NCBI GenBank assembly: GCA_024760905.1
Contig: CM045729.1
Location: 81,162,550-81,226,549 of the forward strand
DNA: 64,000 bases
Source of the DNA: Plotosus lineatus
Lineage: Eukaryota; Chordata; Actinopteri; Siluriformes; Plotosidae
Reading direction: 5' to 3'
Position 1 is the first letter of the stretch. The number at the start of each line of letters is the position of its first letter. A model generated the notes under the pieces. It did no database searches. It worked only from the letters and a program-made list of their open reading frames with translations, and was not told the DNA's origin. The translations under genes and the position numbers were made by a program. Positions 57,930 to 64,000 of this stretch are shown piece by piece.

Positions 57930-57937
57930 TCTTACAG

Positions 57938-58406
57938 CATAGAAGGGGCGGATAGCACTTATCCTCCAAGAGTGTGTTAACCCAAGCCTGAATTTCCATG
58001 AGCAAGCAGTTCATTCAAATGTGATTGGGAGCATCATGTGTTCTAGAGGGACCATGTGCTTGATTACTCCCCTCCCTGGTTGGTGGTGGTCATGGAGGTA
58101 GTTCCTGATGGGGTGGGAATTGTATACAACTAAATTAGGTGGAGAAAGTTGTGAAGGTCAGTTTTCAGATCAAACTGCAAGGTTCCTGTCAGGTTTTATG
58201 AGACAGGGGACAGGATTTTAGTGATTTTGGAATGAAGCGTGATATCGATATTATAGGAACGGCGCCAATCTCAGACTGATTGATGTCACTGGGCGTTGAT
58301 GATGCCCAAGAACCTGCTGAAGCAGCCAGTATGTGTGGAGCCCGATTTTGAAGACTGATACTGCTGTTCCGATGCAGTGCTGTTTGAAGAAGAGAAGACG
58401 ACTCAC
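57938..58406. other. EDAR intron, donor-proximal part
   Basis: Unassigned intronic sequence. The donor of the 61-bp exon (GTGAGT on the - strand) starts at 58406. Confidence 0.5.
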
Positions 58407-58467
58407 CCTCAGCTACACCACACGCTCTGGCATACAACTCAAGGATTTTCTTCCTTCGACTGTGAAC
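58407..58467 (-). CDS. edar: EDAR, short internal exon before the death domain
   Basis: This is a 61-bp exon on the - strand. The acceptor TGCAG ends at 58468 and a G/GTGAGT donor starts at 58406. It encodes 20 residues (VHSRRKKILELYARACGVAE) plus the first base of the Gly codon completed at 51519. Mammalian EDAR has the same SRRKKIL...CGVxEG peptide just before the death domain, as I remember it. Phase 0 at the acceptor matches the end of the exon at 59342-59546. Both flanking introns obey GT/AG. The peptide is basic and precedes death-domain helix 1. Confidence 0.92.
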
Positions 58468-58505
58468 CTGCACCCAAAGAAGAAACACAAGTTGATTAGA
58501 GTGAG

Positions 58506-58539
<34 letters not shown>

Positions 58540-58754
58540 GAAGAGGGAGATGTGTCTCTGTGTGCGTCTCTCTCTTGCTCTCTCTCTCTCTGTCTCTCAC
58601 AGTGTATCTGTGTACGTGTCTCTCTTCCTATGTGCATGTGTGTATGTCTATATGTGTCTGTACTCGTGTATGCTTTTCTGTTTATATGCATCCTAACTTT
58701 TTTTTTTTAAATCATAAAACATCATTTAATTTACTTTATTATTTAATTTTTGAG
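58468..58754. repeat. GA/CT simple-sequence region in EDAR intron
   Basis: (GA)n at 58511-58541 and CT-rich tracts at 58567-58600 and 58618-58632. No exon. This belongs to the 874-bp intron between the 61-bp and 205-bp exons. Confidence 0.7.
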
Positions 58755-59152
58755 TCGGCACGTGGTACGGTGACGTAGTAGCTAGCAAGATTCAATTCAT
58801 AGCAAGAAGGTCCTGGGTTCGATTCCCAGCTCAGGGTGTTTCTGTGACGGGTTTGCATGTTCTCTCCGTGCTGGTGTAGCCTCATCTCAGCCAAGGAAGG
58901 CAGGTACATCCTGAACACACACACACACATACACACACACACACACCTAGGGGCAATCTAAAAAAGCCAATAAACTTCCTGTGCATGTCTTTGGCCTGTT
59001 GGAGGAAACTGGAGTGCTTGGAGAATCCCATGCAAGCATGAGGTGAACATGCAAACTCCACACAGAAACACCCTCACTGGGCCATGGACTCAAACTCAAG
59101 ACCTTTTTGCTGTGAAGTAGACATGCTAATTACGACACCACCATGCCCCCAG
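58755..59152. mobile_element. Two SINE family Y copies, inverted pair
   Basis: A + strand head and body (58757-58875: 'gcaagaaggtcctgggttcg' B-box region) runs into a common tail. From about 58900, after a CA repeat, a - strand copy continues to its head at about 59150 ('gcatggtggtgtcgtaatta' in reverse complement). The two heads point towards each other's tails, giving an inverted-repeat structure inside the short EDAR intron. Confidence 0.65.
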
Positions 59153-59341
59153 TCCCAAATCTTTTAATGTAATCTTGTGATTTTTTTGTTTGTTTTTGTT
59201 CAATATTATATAAGTTATTACTTCCATCCCGTACTCATTACTCCTGGATTGAGGTCTTTCTCTGATTTAATGAAATCACTGTTTAAAGTGTTTGCGTGTA
59301 ATAATTCCTGAGGGTTCTGAATGCTTGTTGTTCTCGCTCAC

Positions 59342-59546
59342 CCCCATAGTCCTGCTGTTGTTGCTGCTGCAGTTGTTATTGTTGACGGCGCTGATGGTGT
59401 TGCTCGAGCAGGTCTTGTCTCGAGTCAGATGAACGAGAGATAAAAGGCAAAGATCGGTGGCTCCCTGCTTCTCCTGCGCCGCTTCTTCATCACTGTCAAT
59501 ACTGCGGCTCAACAGCTGCTCGTTCTCGGATGATGCATCGTTTTCA
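59342..59546 (-). CDS. edar: EDAR, cytoplasmic linker exon
   Basis: This is a 205-bp exon on the - strand. The acceptor TTTGCAG ends at 59547 and a GTGAGC donor starts at 59341. The first base completes a codon, then 68 codons read [20 protein letters not shown] near the start, [17 protein letters not shown] in the middle and SRTMG at the end. Human EDAR has the same ASSEN/DNExLLSRSxDSDEE and [11 protein letters not shown] blocks between its transmembrane segment and death domain, from memory. A run [12 protein letters not shown] near the end looks like a local expansion. Together the three exons encode the C-terminal 197 residues. The transmembrane and ligand-binding exons lie beyond the window. 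Confidence 0.92.
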
Positions 59547-59685
59547 CTGCAAACAAACAATTGTGTGTTATTATGAATATTTTATATTGTAAATTGTAGC
59601 ACAGAATCAGTTGTATTTGTGTCAGCAAGGTTAGTCAAACAACACAAAGTCCACCATGATTGCAATGTTAACAGCTAGCATTAGC

Positions 59686-59689
<4 letters not shown>

Positions 59690-59731
<42 letters not shown>

Positions 59732-59782
59732 TCTCTCTCATACACAGACACACACACACACACACACACACGTGTGTATATG

Positions 59783-59834
<52 letters not shown>
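59690..59834. repeat. Compound GT/CA/AT microsatellite
   Basis: (GT)n at 59690-59730, (CA)n at 59747-59771 and (AT)n at 59785-59834, in an EDAR intron. Confidence 0.95.
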
Positions 59835-59838
<4 letters not shown>

Positions 59839-59854
59839 TGCAGCTGTGGGGGAA

Positions 59855-61262
59855 GGCGGCAAAAGCCAGTGTTCTCTATCACGCCGGTCGCAAGCTCCCA
59901 GGAAGCCCATCCGACAAAAAACCGGAGCCAGATTTTATATACAAAGCATCAATATTACCTCCATACCCGATTGGCCGAGGCCCGGGTTAACAACGACGGC
60001 AGTGCTGTTAACCAACAGGGTGCTGATGGAAATTGGACTACTGTTGGTCGAAGAAGGAGAGGCGGGAGGCGTGTCCGTAGGCAGAGAGAGAAGAGGAAAG
60101 GCATGAGTTTAGGACTGAGAGAAGGGACTTTAAATGTAGGAACTATGACAGGAAAAGGTAGAGAGCTGGCTGACATGATGCAAAGGAGGAAGGTGGAAAA
60201 GTAGCAAGGCTAGAAGCATAGGAGCAGGGTTTAAGCTGTTTTATCATGGTGTGGATGGGAAGAGAAAGGGAGTAGGAGTCATCTTGAAGGAGGGGTTGGT
60301 CAGGAATGTTCTACAAGTGAAAAGAGTGTCAGACAGAGTGATGAGTCTCAAGTTACAAATTGAAGTCATGATGTTCAATGTTGTGAGTGGTTATGCCCCA
60401 CAGGCAGGATGTGAGCTAGAAGAGAAGAAGAGATTCTGGAGTGAGTTAGATGAAGTTATGCAGAGTACCCCCAGAGGTGAAAAAGTGGTCATTGTTGCAG
60501 ACTTCAATGGACTTCAATGTTGGTGCAGGCAACAGAGGAGACGAAAAAGTGATGGGCAGGTTTGGTATCCAGGACGGGAACACAGAAGGACAGATGTTGA
60601 TAGATTTTGCAAAAAGGATGGAAATGGCTGTGGTGAATACTTTCTTCCAGAAGAGACAGAAGCATAGGGTGACTTATAAAAACAGAGGTAGGAGCACACA
60701 GGTAAACTACATTTTGTGTCAATGATGCAATTTGAAGGAAGTCAGTGACTACAAAGTAGTAGTAGGGGACAGGAAGGAGAATACTTGGTGTGTCCTCTGG
60801 AAGGAAAGTAGATAAAGACTTGGTGGTGGAATGAGGAAGTGCAGGAGTGTGTACAAAGGAAGAAGTTAGCTAAGAAGAAGTGGGTCACTGAGAGGACCAA
60901 AGAGAGTAAACAGGAGTACAGGAAGACACAGCGTAAGCGGTGTCAAAAGCCAAATAGTGGGCATATGATGACTTGTATGATAGGTTGGACGGTAAGGATG
61001 TCAAAAATGATTTATAGAGGCTGGCATGGAAGAGAAACAGAGATGGGAAGGACGTGCGGCAAGTTAGAGTGATTAAGGACAGAGAGGGAAATGTATTGAC
61101 TAATTATAGAAGTGTGCTAGGAAGATGGAAAGAGTACTTTGAAGAGCTGATGATTGAGGAAAATGAGAGAAAGAAAAAAAGAGTAGAAGAGGTGACCGTT
61201 GAGGACCAGGAAGTAGCAAAGATTAATAAGGGTGAAGTGAGGAGCGCATTGAAGAGGATCTT
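59855..61262 (+). mobile_element. RTE-clade LINE copy 6, 5' part (split by copy 7)
   Basis: The decayed leader is followed by endonuclease (LGLREGTLNVGTMTGKGREL, VVSGYAPQAGC, FAKRMEMAVVNTFFQ). A deletion of the linker at about 60765 follows, then 'VLGRWKEYFEELM' and the start of RT up to 'EVRSALKR'. Here RTE copy 7 interrupts it. It is antisense to EDAR. Frames are broken at 60204-60251 and beyond. Confidence 0.88.
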
Positions 61263-62412
61263 CTTTTCCTTTCGGCTGTTCCCCTCAGAGGTCGCCACAG
61301 CAAATGATCTGCCTCCATCTCACCCTATCCTCTGCATCTTCTACTCTTACTCCAACTACCTTCATGTCCGCCTTCACCACATCCATAAATCTTCTCTTTG
61401 GTCTTCCTCTAGGCCTTTTGCCTGGTAGTTCCAACCTCAGCAATCCTACTACCAATATACTCACTATCCCTCCTCTGTACATGTCCAAACCATCTCAATC
61501 TAGCCTCTCTGACTTTGTCTCCAAAACATCTAACATGTGCTGTCCCTTTGATGTACTCATTCCTGATCCTATCCATTCTTGTTAATCCCAAAGAGAACCT
61601 CAACATTTTCATCTCTGCTACCTCCAGCTCTGCCTTCTTTCTTTTCCCCAAGGACACTGTTTCTAAACCATACAACATCGCTGGCCTCATCACCGTCTTG
61701 TACACTTTCCCCTTCATTCTTGCCGATACTCTTCTATCACACATCACACCGGAACCTTTTTTCCATCTATTCCAATCTGCCTGCACACGCTTCTTCACCT
61801 CTTTTCCACACTCTCCATTGCTCTGGATTGTTGAGCCTAAGTACTTAAAATCCTCCACCTTCTTTATCTCTGCTCCCTGTAACCTCACCGTTCCTCTTGG
61901 GTCCTTGTAGTTCATACACATGCATTCTGTTTTACTGAGGCTAACCTTCATTCCCCTCCTTTCCAGGGCATACTTCCACCTCTCTAGATTTTCCTCCACT
62001 TGTTCTCTGCTCTCACTACAGATCACAATGTCATCTGTAAACATTATATTCCATGGAGATTCTTGTCTAACCTCGCCTGTCAGCCTGTCCATCACCAAAA
62101 CAAACAAGAAGGGGCTGAGAGCTGACCCTTGATGCAGGCCCACCTCCACCTTGAACTCTTCTGTCACACCGACAGCACACCTCACCACTGTCTTACATCT
62201 TTCAGACATGTCCTGCACCACTCTAACATACTTCTCTGCCACTCCAGACTTCCTTATACAATACCACAGTTCCTCTCTCGGTACCCTGTCATATGCTTTC
62301 TCCAGATCCACAAAGGCACAATGCAGCTCCTTCTGACCTTCTCTATTAACATCCACAAAGCAAACACTGAATCTGTGGTGCTCTTTCTTGGCATGAAACC
62401 AAACTGTTGTTC
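61263..62412 (-). mobile_element. RTE-clade LINE copy 7, inserted into copy 6
   Basis: The 3' end ('gcgacctctgaggggaacag' with AAGAAGA) is at 61263-61300 and it is 5'-truncated near 62412. A single long - strand frame 62416-61409 covers RT from '[20 protein letters not shown]' through [10 protein letters not shown] and the C-terminal WFGHVQRRD. The catalytic box reads FTDD instead of FADD. A further frame 61488-61285 completes the C-terminus after one frameshift. Target sequence is duplicated on both sides (see the findings). It is probably the youngest RTE insertion here. Confidence 0.93.
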
Positions 62413-62429
62413 TCATGCAAATGATTAAA

Positions 62430-63325
62430 ATGAGGGCATTGAGAGGATGAAGAGTGGAAAGGCAGTTGGTCGTGATGACATACCTGTGAAGGCATGGAAG
62501 TCTCGAGGAGAGGCAGCAGTAGATTTTCTGACAAAAACATTCAACAAGGTCTTAGAGCATGAGCAGATGCCGGAGGAGAAGTGTGCTGGTGCCCTTTTTT
62601 AAGAACAAGGGAGACATGCAGAGTTGTGGCAACTACAGAGGGAGAAAGTTGATAAGCCATACGATGAAGCTATGGTAACAAATCGTGGAAGCTAGACTAA
62701 GGGCAGAGGTCAGCTTTTGTGAACAACAGTTTGGTTTCATGCCAAGAAAGAGCACAACAGATGTAGTCTTTGCTTTGAGAATATTAATAGAGAAGTACAG
62801 AGACGTACTGAGGGAGCTGCATTGTGCCTTTGTGGATCTGCAGAAAGTGTATGAAAGGGTGCCTAGAGAAGAATGGTGGTATTGCATGAGGAAGTCTGGA
62901 GTGGCAAAGAAGTATGTTAGAGTGGTCAGGTCATGTATGAGAGCTGTAAGACAGTGGTGAGGTGTGCGTTCAGTGTGACAGAAGAGTTCAAGGTGGAGGT
63001 GAGACTGGGTCAGCTCTGAGCCCTTTCTTGTTTGCTATGGTAATGGACAGGTTGACAGACGTGATTAGACAAGAATCTCCATGGACTGTGATGTTTGCAG
63101 ATGACATAGTAATCTGTAGTGAGAGCAGAGTGTAGGAAAATCTAGAGAGGTGGTATGCCCTGGAAAGGAGAGGAATGAAGGTTAGCCTCTGTAAGAGAGA
63201 ATATATGTGTGTAGAAGGACCCAAGAGGAATGGTGAGGTTACAGGGAGCAGACATAAAGAAGGTGGAGGATTTTAAGTACTTAGGCTCAACAATCCAGAG
63301 CAATGGAGAATGTGGAAAAGACAAC
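62430..63325 (+). mobile_element. RTE-clade LINE copy 6, 3' part
   Basis: Resumes the copy 6 reading at 'MKSGKAVG' and continues through 'ICEQQFGFMPRKST'-like RT sequence, FVDLQKVYERVP and FADDIVIC. It then ends at 'LGSTIQSNGECGKD', about 330 bp before the normal 3' end, where unrelated sequence begins. There are many small indels. Confidence 0.85.
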
Positions 63326-63528
63326 TTTCGGACTTCCCCAGAACATACATAGTATTGACAACTTCCGGACTTCCAGAAGTCACGCCCTTTTCCTCCCGCT
63401 CGGTCTCGTTTTTTCTCGCGCGTTTCTTGAGTTCAACTTCTGGTTTCCGGGAAGAAAAAAAAAAATCACAGATTTTTTGTTCGGATTCTGCTTTGTTCAA
63501 ACTCTAGAGCGTTAGGATTCCAAGGCTC

Positions 63529-63531
<3 letters not shown>

Positions 63532-63597
<66 letters not shown>
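63532..63597. repeat. (AT)n microsatellite
   Basis: About 32 AT units directly next to a Tigger-like terminus. Confidence 0.95.
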
Positions 63598-63599
<2 letters not shown>

Positions 63600-64000
63600 T
63601 CAGGCCCCTACTTACGAAAATTCCAGGTTACAAAAAACATTTTCCTCCCCGGGATATGAAAACAACCTCCTCTTACGAAAAGCGCCAAATGCACCATTCA
63701 AAATTCAAACGCGCCAATCAAAATTTCACATGATGCGCGAGTTGCTCTCTCATTGGCTGTCTCCCAACATCCCAACATCCTCCCATTGGCTAGGAGGGAT
63801 GATGCAGCTGAACCATTACCTAAACTTCCTGTTTGTCACACGCATGAAGGAGAGTTGACTGTTGCCTTGTTTTGAGATTGATCATTCAGCGTTATATTTC
63901 ATTATCGCCGAAACCCCTCTATAATCGGGACGATATTGAACCAGAAGACCTTAAAGCGGAAATATAGTGATGGACGCGATTATTTTGGCACGATGTTAAA
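63598..64000 (+). mobile_element. Tigger/pogo-like element, left part, runs off the window
   Basis: It starts AGTCAGGCCCCTACTTACGA and follows the same arm as 35903 and 38415 ('aaaattccaggttacaaaaa', 'cctcctcttacgaaaagcgc', 'ctctctcattggctgtctcc', 'cttcctgtttgtcacacgca'). The right end is beyond the window. Confidence 0.7.

Noticed and set aside
1..64000. CRISPR arrays, bacterial operons, phage or retrovirus proviruses
   Set aside because: No regularly spaced direct repeats, no LTR pair with gag/pol, and no prokaryotic gene organisation was seen. All reverse transcriptases are of the non-LTR type.

Overview
This is nuclear DNA from a vertebrate, almost certainly a ray-finned (teleost) fish. 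It holds interrupted genes with GT/AG introns, long dinucleotide arrays, and a dense load of fish-type transposons: RTE and Rex3 non-LTR elements, Tc1/mariner, Tigger/pogo, hAT and tRNA-derived SINEs. There are no bacterial operons, CRISPR arrays or viral genomes. The catfish-like repeat mix suggests Siluriformes, but I cannot prove that.

Only two host genes are supported, and they converge. On the + strand the last three coding exons of a CCDC138-like gene lie at 980-1156, 12193-12331 and 22697-22844. Their splice phases join without a break and they end in a stop codon. On the - strand three consecutive 3' exons of EDAR (ectodysplasin A receptor) lie at 59546-59342, 58467-58407 and 51519-51191. 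They encode the cytoplasmic tail and the whole death domain. CCDC138 and EDAR are also adjacent and convergent in human, so the identities support each other. Both genes run off the window at their 5' ends.

Most of the rest is transposon debris. 1-22.8 kb is two ~10-11 kb CCDC138 introns. They carry a 1.3-kb GT-rich minisatellite (4344-5642), an inverted RTE pair (7.5-10.7 kb), an almost full-length RTE (15.7-18.9 kb) and a Tc1 element nested in another Tc1 element (19.1-21.3 kb). 22.8-51.2 kb is the intergenic space. It holds two Rex3 copies (23.9-26.9 and 41.0-43.5 kb), two RTE fragments, Tigger-like elements, many SINEs and a small fold-back element with a telomere-like core. 51.5-58.4 kb is an EDAR intron with a deleted RTE, a second copy of the nested Tc1 family and a small hAT element with an 8-bp target duplication. 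59.5-64 kb is another EDAR intron, where one RTE copy has inserted into another, leaving a target-site duplication.

The most interesting structural observation is that one tRNA-headed SINE family appears to carry a tail fused from the 5' and 3' ends of the resident RTE element. That architecture parallels the bovine Bov-tA/BovB pair. No undescribed multi-gene system was found. Every autonomous element visible here has at least one inactivating lesion.
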